Shown: piece by piece, positions 17,141-24,402 of the stretch
Layout of the letters: every line of letters begins with the position of its first letter
Position numbering within the stretch: the stretch's first letter is position 1
Source of the DNA: an uncultured Acetatifactor sp.
GTDB lineage: Bacteria > Bacillota > Clostridia > Lachnospirales > Lachnospiraceae
Length of the DNA stretch: 35,544 nucleotides
Direction: 5' to 3'
NCBI GenBank assembly: GCA_910589035.1
Contig: CAJUSI010000075.1
Location: 1 to 35,544 of the forward strand
Notes under the pieces: generated by a model
Told to the model about the DNA's origin: nothing
Seen by the model: only the letters and a program-made list of their open reading frames with translations
Database searches by the model: none
Translations under genes and position numbers: made by a program

Positions 17141-18844
17141 TCACATATTTGGCAGTACCAGGCGTATGGTGGTCCCGCCCGTACCGTTGCGGAACAGAAC
17201 GATCCCGTAAGCCTCCCCGTAGATCAGCTGTATCCTCTTATTTACATTATTTAAGCCAATGCCAAAGGTAACGCCCGGGACTTCGTCCAGCCGATAGTAC
17301 CTGCCCTGCAAAAGCCCCTCCATACCGCTTCCGTTATCCTCCACCTCCACCAGGACTTCCTCTCCCTTGTGTGTCCGGATACAGATATAATGTCCCTCCC
17401 GGATCCCGTTTCCGAATGCATGCTGAAATACATTTTCCACCAGCGGCTGAATCGTCAGGCGCAGTATCTGCTGGTCCATACAGGAATCCACATCCCAGAT
17501 AATTTCCGGCATCCTCCAATGCCGGTTTTTCCCCAGCATATTGACCATCTGCTCTATCTCCCTCTGATCCGCTTCCATCGCATACGTATTGATGGCCCCC
17601 AGGGTATTGTAAAGAAAATGGGGGTTGATCTGCATCTGCAGAGCCTGGAGCTGCGCATTCCGTTTTACCAGCTTATCCTGGGATTGCTGTAACTCCGCTT
17701 TGTATACCTTTTCCACCAGTTCCTGAATCTGGTCCACCATTTCATTGTATTGCAGCATCAAGGTTCCAATCTCATTGCCCGGAATGCTGCCTATCACCTT
17801 TTCCCATTTTTCCTGCCCCAGCCTTTTCATATACCACTCCAGCTGACGGACAGGCTCCAGAATAGATCGGGAAAAATAATATCCCAAAAGCAATGTGAGC
17901 GGAAACGCAATGACCAGGGTATAGAGCAGAAGTGTCTTCAAAGACTGAATCGGCTTTTCCATCTGGTTCGCCGGAATAGCGAACATACTTATCCATCCGC
18001 TGGGAAAATCCTTCGCATAGCACACAAAAGAAGGCTCTCCGTCCAGCTTTACCGTAAAGCTCCCTCTCTCCCCGCCAAACAGCCCCATTTCCATATAGTC
18101 ACTGACAGGGGACCCGATTTTATCCAGATCATGCTGATATACCAGACATCCGTCCCGATCCGCCACCCAGACTTCCCCCGCCGCCATGTCGCCTATAATA
18201 TTGGGCAGCATGGCAGCCTGTATTTCCACAAAAATCGTTCCTCCCATCTGAAAGTAGGAATCCGCCGAAAATCTTCTCGCCACAGTCAGATATCTTACGC
18301 CGGCCCCTTCCTTCAAATGACTTAAGAACACTGCGCTCCTGCCATCCGCAGGAAGGCTCTCCCTGTACTTATCCGCCTTCTCCACAATACTGGCATGATC
18401 GTACAGAACACTGTCATATTCCTGCCCCTCGTCCCCGTAAAAGCTGTATTCTATGCCGGTGTCCCCCACAATGCTTATGCGGCCGATATAATGATTCTGC
18501 GACAGGAACCGCCGCAAAAAAAGCTGCCGCTCTCCCCATTGTTTGATGACATATTTCTCATACCAGGCATCCGGCTCCTGCAGCACGAAATGTTTTATTT
18601 CCTTCTGGCTTACCATCTGCAGTGTCAGGTCATTCAGCTCCTCGATTTTTTCACGGATATCGCTGTTCACCTCATCCGCTGCTTTCCAGAAAGACTCTTC
18701 ATATCGCATTTTGATCTCATTCACCCCATTGTAATAGCTGAAAATCACGATAAACAAAATAGGGCATAAAATGACTGCGATAAACGCAATGATAAACTGC
18801 TGAAAAAGCGGTCTGTCCTTATAAATAAATCCCAGTCGGCTCAT
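17141..18844 (-). CDS. YesM-type sensor histidine kinase, apparently with an internal deletion
   Basis: 567 residues. Membrane segments at about 15-37 and 303-325 flank an extracellular sensor domain. A HAMP-like region (326-380) and a coiled coil lead to the His-kinase box INPHFLYN (H409), the N-box PLVENVFQHAF (467-477), and VEDNGSGM and FGIGLNN. Only about 60 residues separate H409 and the N-box; in the YesM/LytS family I expect roughly 95-105, including an EL...Y...R-F-G segment. Here MLGKNRHWRMPEIIWDVDSC joins the two directly, which looks like an in-frame loss of about 35-40 residues. The ATG overlaps the regulator's TGA (ATGA). It would sense a sugar signal and phosphorylate the YesN-type regulator. 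Confidence 0.8.
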   Translation of the reverse strand: MSRLGFIYKDRPLFQQFIIAFIAVILCPILFIVIFSYYNGVNEIKMRYEESFWKAADEVNSDIREKIEELNDLTLQMVSQKEIKHFVLQEPDAWYEKYVIKQWGERQLFLRRFLSQNHYIGRISIVGDTGIEYSFYGDEGQEYDSVLYDHASIVEKADKYRESLPADGRSAVFLSHLKEGAGVRYLTVARRFSADSYFQMGGTIFVEIQAAMLPNIIGDMAAGEVWVADRDGCLVYQHDLDKIGSPVSDYMEMGLFGGERGSFTVKLDGEPSFVCYAKDFPSGWISMFAIPANQMEKPIQSLKTLLLYTLVIAFPLTLLLGYYFSRSILEPVRQLEWYMKRLGQEKWEKVIGSIPGNEIGTLMLQYNEMVDQIQELVEKVYKAELQQSQDKLVKRNAQLQALQMQINPHFLYNTLGAINTYAMEADQREIEQMVNMLGKNRHWRMPEIIWDVDSCMDQQILRLTIQPLVENVFQHAFGNGIREGHYICIRTHKGEEVLVEVEDNGSGMEGLLQGRYYRLDEVPGVTFGIGLNNVNKRIQLIYGEAYGIVLFRNGTGGTTIRLVLPNM

Positions 18845-19904
18845 ACCTTTTCCTCTCCGCCTGTTCTCCCTGCGGTATTGTTCTTTTTATATCCGCCGGG
18901 CGTCTGCCCTGTCAGCTCTTTGAAAACGCGGTTAAAATAAGTGAAATCATTATAGCCCACTTCCGTTGCGATTTCCGTTACGCTCTTTGCGCTCCAGCAA
19001 AGCAACTGTTTTGCCTTTTCAACACGATATTCCGTCCTGCATTGTACAAAGGATTTCCCTATCTTCTCCTTAAAGATTCTGCTGAAGTAATTGGTACTGA
19101 AGCCCGTCCTGGCCGCAAGGTCGGCCAGCGTAATATCCTGGCATAATTTTCCTCCAAATATTTATTCGCCATGTCCAACAGTACATCTGTATAATCTGTC
19201 TCCCTGCGGCTCCGCAATTCTTTTTTCAATGCGGCCACAAACTCTGCCGTGATCCGCATAATCTGCTCTTTTTTACAGCCCTTTGTAAACAGCGGCTGAG
19301 CAGTCAGGGTATGCCCCGTTTTCAGCGAAAGCTTCTCCGACAGCAGCCTGCAGAAATCACCGGACGCTCTCAGGCAATAATCATCCCCGACCTGGCTCAT
19401 AGTCTCCCGGTACATGGCAAGGCCCTGTTCTATATCTCTTTCTTCTCCCATCCACAGCCCCTGGAAAAGCAATGTCAGGATATTGTCCAGTTCGCCGTGA
19501 GGAATATAGGCAAAATCATCCTTCTGCACTGCGTCCGGCCGATACAGGACACTGGAAATTGACTGGATCAGGTCTTCACGCTGAACCGGTTTCAGAATAT
19601 AATCCTTTACCCCATACCGAAGAGCTTCCCTGGCATACTGAAAATCCGCATAGCCGGATACAATCACCGTTTTTATCTGCCGTCCCGACAAAAAAAGCTC
19701 CCTGCACAGAGAAACTCCATCCTTCCTTGGCATCTTGATATCCGTAATCACCAGATCCACCTCATGGTTCTGCAGAAATTCCCATGCCTCCTGCCCGTCT
19801 ACCGCCTCATACAGTCCGGCGATCTCAAGCCCTGACCTTTCGATTATGAGCCGATTCCCCCGAAGCGCCAGAGGCTCGTCATCCACCAACAATATCGAAT
19901 ACAT
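18841..19904 (-). pseudogene. YesN-type response regulator (receiver plus AraC HTH), frameshifted
   Basis: The receiver domain is complete (DDE at 9-11, phospho-acceptor D55 in VITDIKMPRKDG, Lys of ILKPVQ). After MANKYLEENYA the frame shifts. The next frame supplies the missing AraC-type HTH: DITLADLAARTGFSTNYFSR, then ATEVGYNDFTYFNRVFKE, ending with TGA at 18841-18843, which overlaps the kinase ATG. Total 1064 nt is one short of a multiple of three. One extra C in the GCC-CAG run near 19137 would give a normal protein of about 354 residues. As written, the product stops after 281 residues without its DNA-binding domain and cannot activate the sugar operon. Confidence 0.85.
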
Positions 19905-19934
19905 TTTATTCCTCCTGTTCCCCCACAGCCGAGT

Positions 19935-20969
19935 TTACCTCAAAGGCACCGCCATGTTCCAGGTGTCCGTGGCATCCCGAAAGCTGTCAGTCCCATTGGA
20001 AACTGCAAAAAACAGGCATATGGGTCTTCCCTCCTCAAAAAGCAGAAAAGGCCTGTCCATATTCCCCATAAGCTCCCTTCTTCCATCCTCCCAGAGAATT
20101 CTGCGGGAATAAGCCAGTTCTCCTCTTTCAAGCTGCCAGTTCTTCCCGTCCTCTGACCATGCATAGGCCCCGCCGTATTTTTCCCCGCAGACATTGCCGT
20201 GCATATCCTTTGCAATCATCCGGTAGACAGAACCGTCTCTCCATAGAAACGGATCCTCCAGCTCCACATCCTGTTCGAACAGCGCATCTTCCGATCTTTC
20301 CATATAAGGCCCGTCATATCTGAGGGCCCGCGCCGTATGAAGCTTCATGGCGCCATGGAGCAGACCTGTATAGGGAGGCCGCTTATATGCCCTGGATTTA
20401 TACATCAGCAGGACACCTCCGTCCGGCTCCACACACGGCGCAGGATTGGAAGTCAGCATATTATCCCCATGGCAGGGCCGCACAGGGAGCACCGGCGCAG
20501 GAAGTCTTTTCCATGGTCCTGCGATATGGTCGGCCACCGCAATGCCTACCCGTTTATTGGCTCTCGCGACTATAACCCTGGGATCTTCCGTCCGCAAATC
20601 TTCCCCAAAGGTCAAATCTGCAAAAGGGTGGGTGCTGCCCGTATAATAAAGCACCCACTTATCCCCCTGTCTCGTGATATGCGGGTTATGAGTCATCCGC
20701 CCGTCCCAATACTGAGGCCCCCTTGCAGGCAGCACTGTCTCCGCCCACAGGTAAGGTCCCCGGGGCGTATCGGAAACCGCCCGCACTACCTCAGATGCCA
20801 GCAGCCATCCCGGATGCATGGGAAATGCTTTTGGCCATCTGGATGCAAACATATGGTACCTTCCGTCCTCTCCCTTCGCCACGCTCCCGCACCATACCCA
20901 AAAGCCTTCCATACGGAATCCTCCATGTAACGGTACCGGCAGCATTCTCTCTTTTAGCTGAACCTCCAT
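19935..20969 (-). CDS. GH43-superfamily-like beta-propeller glycosidase
   Basis: About 344 residues without a signal peptide. Repeated blades of the type GRYHMFASRWP, DKWVLYYTGST, GGVLLMYKSRA and GSVYRMIAKDM fit the five-bladed propeller of GH43/GH32/GH62/GH117-type proteins. DGRMTHNPHI and ELEDPFLWRD (an EDPF motif) could hold active-site acids. The exact family and bond cleaved cannot be assigned by eye. ATG 20969 has AGGAG 9 nt upstream. It is the first gene of the sugar locus, 30 nt ahead of the YesN-type regulator, and is preceded by a perfect palindrome. Confidence 0.7.
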   Translation of the reverse strand: MEVQLKERMLPVPLHGGFRMEGFWVWCGSVAKGEDGRYHMFASRWPKAFPMHPGWLLASEVVRAVSDTPRGPYLWAETVLPARGPQYWDGRMTHNPHITRQGDKWVLYYTGSTHPFADLTFGEDLRTEDPRVIVARANKRVGIAVADHIAGPWKRLPAPVLPVRPCHGDNMLTSNPAPCVEPDGGVLLMYKSRAYKRPPYTGLLHGAMKLHTARALRYDGPYMERSEDALFEQDVELEDPFLWRDGSVYRMIAKDMHGNVCGEKYGGAYAWSEDGKNWQLERGELAYSRRILWEDGRRELMGNMDRPFLLFEEGRPICLFFAVSNGTDSFRDATDTWNMAVPLR

Positions 20970-21003
20970 CCCTCTGCTCTCCTTTGATTGATACAAATTC
21001 CTT

Positions 21004-21017
21004 TATTCTATAGAATA
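21004..21017. promoter_or_regulatory. 14-bp perfect palindrome upstream of the sugar locus
   Basis: TATTCTATAGAATA reads identically on both strands. It is 35 nt upstream of the GH43-like start, within AT-rich DNA where the promoter should be, so it is a good candidate operator or regulator-binding site. The rest of this 333-bp gap holds a poly-pyrimidine tract, a short duplicated TTGCCTGTCCATT (about 21090 and 21155) and the stem-loop at 21235-21271. Confidence 0.5.
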
Positions 21018-21234
21018 TCATATATCCTTTTATCATGCTTTCATTTTTTTCCTGTATCATTGGATTTTTTTCTTCTTTTTTACTTTGCTTTTGCCTGTCC
21101 ATTACTCCGCGCTTCCGGCTTCTTCTCTCTTTGGACGGCAATAGCATTCACGCTTTGCCTGTCCATTGTTCGATTTCTTCGGGCACTCCATAATAGAGCT
21201 GCACGGCATTTCACCTCCGTCCATAAAGACAGCT

Positions 21235-21271
21235 ATCCGCACCAAGGGGGAGTCGCCCCCTTGGTACGGAT
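21235..21271 (-). terminator. Large stem-loop downstream of the ABC permease gene
   Basis: ATCCGCACCAAGGGGG pairs with CCCCCTTGGTACGGAT (16 bp, one mismatch) around a 5-nt loop, 32 nt past the stop of the ABC-2 permease. A very GC-rich core suggests a terminator for the - strand operon, though no T-run follows at once. It may instead be part of a dispersed repeat. Confidence 0.5.
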
Positions 21272-21302
21272 AACTTATTATCTGGCGCACAATTCATCAA
21301 TG

Positions 21303-22106
21303 CTAATCTTTTTCATACCCATTCCGTTTATAAAGCATCAAGAACACCAAAACGCTCACCGCCAGCTCCCCGAACAGCACCGCCACGTCTAACGGCGACA
21401 TCACATATTTCTCCCCGGCAGCCAGCCGTTCCGTCATGCCTGTCATGACCCCGGTGAACAGGAATCCCGAAATCTTGTGCAGCCCCTCGGACAGGTTCCC
21501 GAATACCGGTATCATCATGAACACCATCAGGAAGGGATAGGAGATCAGGTTGGCGTTCATCTGGTTCCTGGCGCAGATCCCCACGATCATCCCCAGCACG
21601 CAGCTTGTGAGGGAGACCACCATGCTCACCAGGAAAAAGGGAACCCAGGGCACGATGTCCAGGGAGATCCCGCTGATAAGCAGCACGATGTAATTCACTG
21701 CCATCAACATCACGAAGGGGATCAGGATGCTGCCGATAAAATACTGCACGCCTGTAATAGAGGACGTCATCAGGGCCCGCAGCGTGTGGTTCTCCTTCTC
21801 CTCCGCGATGGAAGTCCCCACCATGATGAAGCCCTCCGCGCAGATGTTCATGGTGATTCCAATATTCAGGAGCGTCCCTGTAAGGAACGGCACGAAATCG
21901 CTCTCCGAATTGATTCCATAGAGGATCTTGCACGCATACACCATCCCGATGACCAGCACCGGCCCTATCATGATCATGGCGTTCCGGCTGATGGACAGCC
22001 ATTTGATCTGGGTCACCGCCGCCAGTTTGCGCAGGCCTGCACCCCTCTCTGCACTGCCGTATCTGCTCATTCCAATGGGCTGCAGACTTTCATTCATACT
22101 TTTCAT
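21303..22106 (-). CDS. ABC-2 type transporter permease
   Basis: 267 residues with about six hydrophobic segments, e.g. NAMIMIGPVLVIGMVYACKI, VMLMAVNYIVLLISGISL, VPFFLVSMVVSLTSCVLGMI and PLDVAVLFGELAVSVLVFLM. The EEKENHTLRALMTS segment is the usual ABC-2 coupling region. It should form the membrane part of an exporter with the ATPase encoded 173 nt upstream. AAAGGAG lies about 11 nt before ATG 22106. The substrate (peptide, antibiotic or lipid) is unknown. The adjacent LytTR two-component system suggests induction by an outside signal. Confidence 0.85.
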   Translation of the reverse strand: MKSMNESLQPIGMSRYGSAERGAGLRKLAAVTQIKWLSISRNAMIMIGPVLVIGMVYACKILYGINSESDFVPFLTGTLLNIGITMNICAEGFIMVGTSIAEEKENHTLRALMTSSITGVQYFIGSILIPFVMLMAVNYIVLLISGISLDIVPWVPFFLVSMVVSLTSCVLGMIVGICARNQMNANLISYPFLMVFMMIPVFGNLSEGLHKISGFLFTGVMTGMTERLAAGEKYVMSPLDVAVLFGELAVSVLVFLMLYKRNGYEKD

Positions 22107-22187
22107 AAATCAACAAACTCCTTTCGATTCGCTTTTTCATTTATTTAAATCTATATATTCGTTTGCAAGCTTTCATTTAAATCTTTC

Positions 22188-22286
22188 CTATCCATAAACG
22201 CCTTTCCAATCGCTTTTTCCTGACTTTAAGTTCATAAGCCCTATAGCGAAACCCTCTTTCGGATTCAAATCCACAAAATCATACAT
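22188..22286 (-). CDS. Possible 32-residue small ORF between ABC genes
   Basis: An ATG overlaps the end of the ABC ATPase gene, and the frame stays open for 32 codons (begins MYDFVDLNPKEG, ends at TAG). It has no recognisable family and no separate binding site, although translational coupling is possible. It partly fills the 172-bp gap between ATPase and permease. Weak call; could be chance. Confidence 0.2.
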   Translation of the reverse strand: MYDFVDLNPKEGFAIGLMNLKSGKSDWKGVYG

Positions 22287-23136
22287 TCAGATCCTTCCCC
22301 GTGACCTCCAGGAACACCGTCTCCAGGGTGGGCTCGCAGGAATGGATCCGCATGACCTGATCCCCCTCCATCCACCCGGCGATCTTCGCGATGTTCTCTG
22401 CGTTCTGGGCCAGCTCCAGCTCCCTGTCGTCTGCCAGCAGCACATGATACTTTTTGTTGCGGTTGTACTTCAGGCAGATCTCCTGGGGGGAGCCGAACTC
22501 CACGATCTCCCCGTCGTGGAGCAGCGCCACCCTGTCGCAGAGCCTGGTGGCCTCCTCCATGTTGTGGGTGGTGAGGAAGATGGCCATTCCCTGCTCCTTC
22601 AGCTCCAGAAGCATCCGGTGAATCGCCACTGCGGTGGTGGGATCCAGGCCGCTGGTGGGCTCATCCAGAAATAGGATTTTGGGCTTGTGCAGCACGGCTC
22701 GGGCCAGCACCAGGCGCTGGGTCTGGCCCTTGGAGAGCTTTCCGGCAATCTTGCTCTTATGCTCCGCAAGCCCTACCTGGTCCAGCACCTGCTCTACCCG
22801 GGTCCTGGGCACCTGCCATATCCTGGCGAACACGATCAGGTTCTGCCATACTGTCATCTTCTTGTAGATGCCGCTGGTGTCCGAGACCACGCCGATCTTC
22901 TCATAGATGGACGCATCGATGTTGGCGGAGTCCGTGCCCAGGAGCCTGGCCTCCCCGGATGTCTGCCTTAGCTGCCCGGTGATGATCTTGATCGTGGTGG
23001 TCTTCCCCGCCCCGGAGGGCCCCAGGAAGCCCAGAATCTCCCCCGGACACAGGGTCATGTTGATATCCTTCAGCGCCAGCTCGGTCTTGAAGCGCTTGGA
23101 CACATGTGACAGAGATAATAGTGCATTCTGTTCCAT
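22279..23136 (-). CDS. ABC transporter ATP-binding protein
   Basis: 285 residues with all ABC ATPase motifs: Walker A GPSGAGKTTT, signature LSKGQTQRLVLARA (LSKGQ form), Walker B ILFLDEPTSGLDP, and the H-loop LTTHNMEEA. The C-terminal extension (ILVTGKDLNV-like end after ETVFLEV) is typical of drug/peptide-export ATPases of the BcrA/YhaQ kind. AAAGAGG precedes the ATG. It lies 302 nt after the LytTR regulator; that gap contains no ORF, RNA or promoter that I can support. Partner of the ABC-2 permease downstream. Confidence 0.9.
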   Translation of the reverse strand: MEQNALLSLSHVSKRFKTELALKDINMTLCPGEILGFLGPSGAGKTTTIKIITGQLRQTSGEARLLGTDSANIDASIYEKIGVVSDTSGIYKKMTVWQNLIVFARIWQVPRTRVEQVLDQVGLAEHKSKIAGKLSKGQTQRLVLARAVLHKPKILFLDEPTSGLDPTTAVAIHRMLLELKEQGMAIFLTTHNMEEATRLCDRVALLHDGEIVEFGSPQEICLKYNRNKKYHVLLADDRELELAQNAENIAKIAGWMEGDQVMRIHSCEPTLETVFLEVTGKDLNV

Positions 23137-23438
23137 AGCTATAAACCTCTTTCCTTTTTTCTATGCGGGCGCAATGCTTCTTGCGTTGAGGACATACAAG
23201 CTTAATCTTCATTCCTGTATCGCAGACTCAAGGTTCCGGAAATACAGATTCTTTGTCCCTGAATTGCCGGCTCATGACCTCTGCATGCCGGTTTCTTTCC
23301 CTCTGCCCTACAGAATCCCAATCTCTGGATTCCTGCCCTGCAGCTTCACCGCCCCCGTACACCAGCATCATACCACCCTGCCCCGCCCCTGGGGGGGAAA
23401 TATGCCCAAACGGCTAAGGGCGCTGCCTGAGCGGAATC

Positions 23439-24173
23439 TTACATCCGCTCCAGCAGCGCCCCCTTCATGTTTCTGGCAAACAGGCACCTCTCTCCGTTTT
23501 TCATCCGTATCTCTCTGTCCTTCAGATCCAGCTCCGCAATCTGCTCCAGGTTCACCAGATAGGCTCTGTGGGTCCGCAGAAACCTGCTTCCCAACTGCCC
23601 CTCCAGCTCCCGCAGGCTGCCGATGAAGTCAAACCAGTCATTGACCCCGTGGAGCGCGATTCTGTGAGTGCCCTGGGCGGCCTCAAAGAACATGATTTCG
23701 TCTATTGGTACATGTTTTACCACATCCATCACCTTCACGGAGAAGAACTCCCTGCTCTCCCCCTGTTCCGCCCGCATCCGCTCCGTGATCACCGAAAGGC
23801 TTTTGGAAAGCCCCTCCTCCATCTTCTCCCTGCTCTCCTTCACGATATAGTCCAGGGCCTCCAGGTGGTAGCGGAAGGTCTCGAAGGCCAGGTTCCCATA
23901 GGCCGTCACATAGACGATGAAGCCCCTGGGATCCAGCCTCCTGATCTCCCGCCCCAGGGCGAACCCGTCCATCTCCTCCCCCTTCAGCTCCACGTCCAGG
24001 AAGTAAATCCCCCTCCCGGGCGACTCCTTCACGGCCTCCAGGATCTCCCCGGGGCAGCCGCTGCACAGGGCAATCTCCATATCATACCCCTGGATCAGAA
24101 TCTGTTTTTCCAGATATTCCCTCTGGACCCTCCGGATGTCCTCCTCGTCCTCGCATAGATAGATAGACAGCAC
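23439..24173 (-). CDS. LytTR-family response regulator (AgrA-like)
   Basis: 244 residues. The receiver domain has the acidic pocket CEDEED (7-12), phospho-acceptor D60 in IYFLDVELKG, and the VTAYGNLAFETF and DYIVKESR segments typical of AgrA/VirR/LytR proteins. The LytTR DNA-binding domain follows (about 140-244: FFSVKVMDVVKHVPIDEIMF, then FLRTHRAYLVNLEQI). The start is GTG 24173 with AGGAGG 6 nt upstream. Its leader carries a dispersed repeat split by a 99-bp palindromic element. It pairs with the upstream GHKL kinase and probably controls the downstream ABC exporter. Confidence 0.9.
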   Translation of the reverse strand: MLSIYLCEDEEDIRRVQREYLEKQILIQGYDMEIALCSGCPGEILEAVKESPGRGIYFLDVELKGEEMDGFALGREIRRLDPRGFIVYVTAYGNLAFETFRYHLEALDYIVKESREKMEEGLSKSLSVITERMRAEQGESREFFSVKVMDVVKHVPIDEIMFFEAAQGTHRIALHGVNDWFDFIGSLRELEGQLGSRFLRTHRAYLVNLEQIAELDLKDREIRMKNGERCLFARNMKGALLERM

Positions 24174-24189
24174 TTTTTCCTCCTATTTA

Positions 24190-24288
24190 TACTGCTTAAC
24201 ACTTTAAATTTCCGAGTAACCCGACTGCATAACGCCAGCCATATACGTTCAGTCAATGCAGTACGGTAAATTCTGGCGTTATGCAGTA
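24190..24288. mobile_element. 99-bp palindromic MITE-like insertion with TA target duplication
   Basis: The element begins TACTGCTTAAC and its other end, read inversely, is TACTGCATAACGCCAG. Inside, ACTGCATAACGCCAG (24224-24238) has a perfect inverted partner at 24273-24287. TA flanks both sides (24188-24189 and 24289-24290). Removing the element and one TA leaves a sequence almost identical to the ACP leader (1296-1346), which serves as an empty site. The TA duplication fits mobilisation by an IS630/Tc1-type transposase. Confidence 0.75.
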
Positions 24289-24325
24289 TAAATCGCTGCG
24301 CGATAGCTCTAAAGGGTAAAGTCGC
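24289..24325 (-). repeat. Dispersed leader repeat in front of the LytTR regulator
   Basis: 37 nt, 36 identical to 1296-1332 read on the opposite strand. The homologous ribosome-binding part lies on the far side of the inserted element (24175-24189). Between this repeat and the kinase stop (24326-24402) I see no gene. Confidence 0.85.
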
Positions 24326-24402
24326 TTCGACGCACACTCAGGAGAGGGGACTATTCCAGTTCCGCATCTCCCCCGCACAGCACCCAAATATGGGCAAAGA
24401 AT

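Noticed and set aside
22107..22278. Riboswitch or attenuator between the ABC ATPase and permease genes
   Set aside because: The gap is AT-rich with only weak inverted pairs and no recognisable RNA family.
24326..24402. Possible AgrD-type signalling peptide beside the AgrC-like kinase
   Set aside because: No short ORF with a ribosome binding site and a conserved Cys/Ser ring motif could be found between kinase and regulator, and no AgrB is present.
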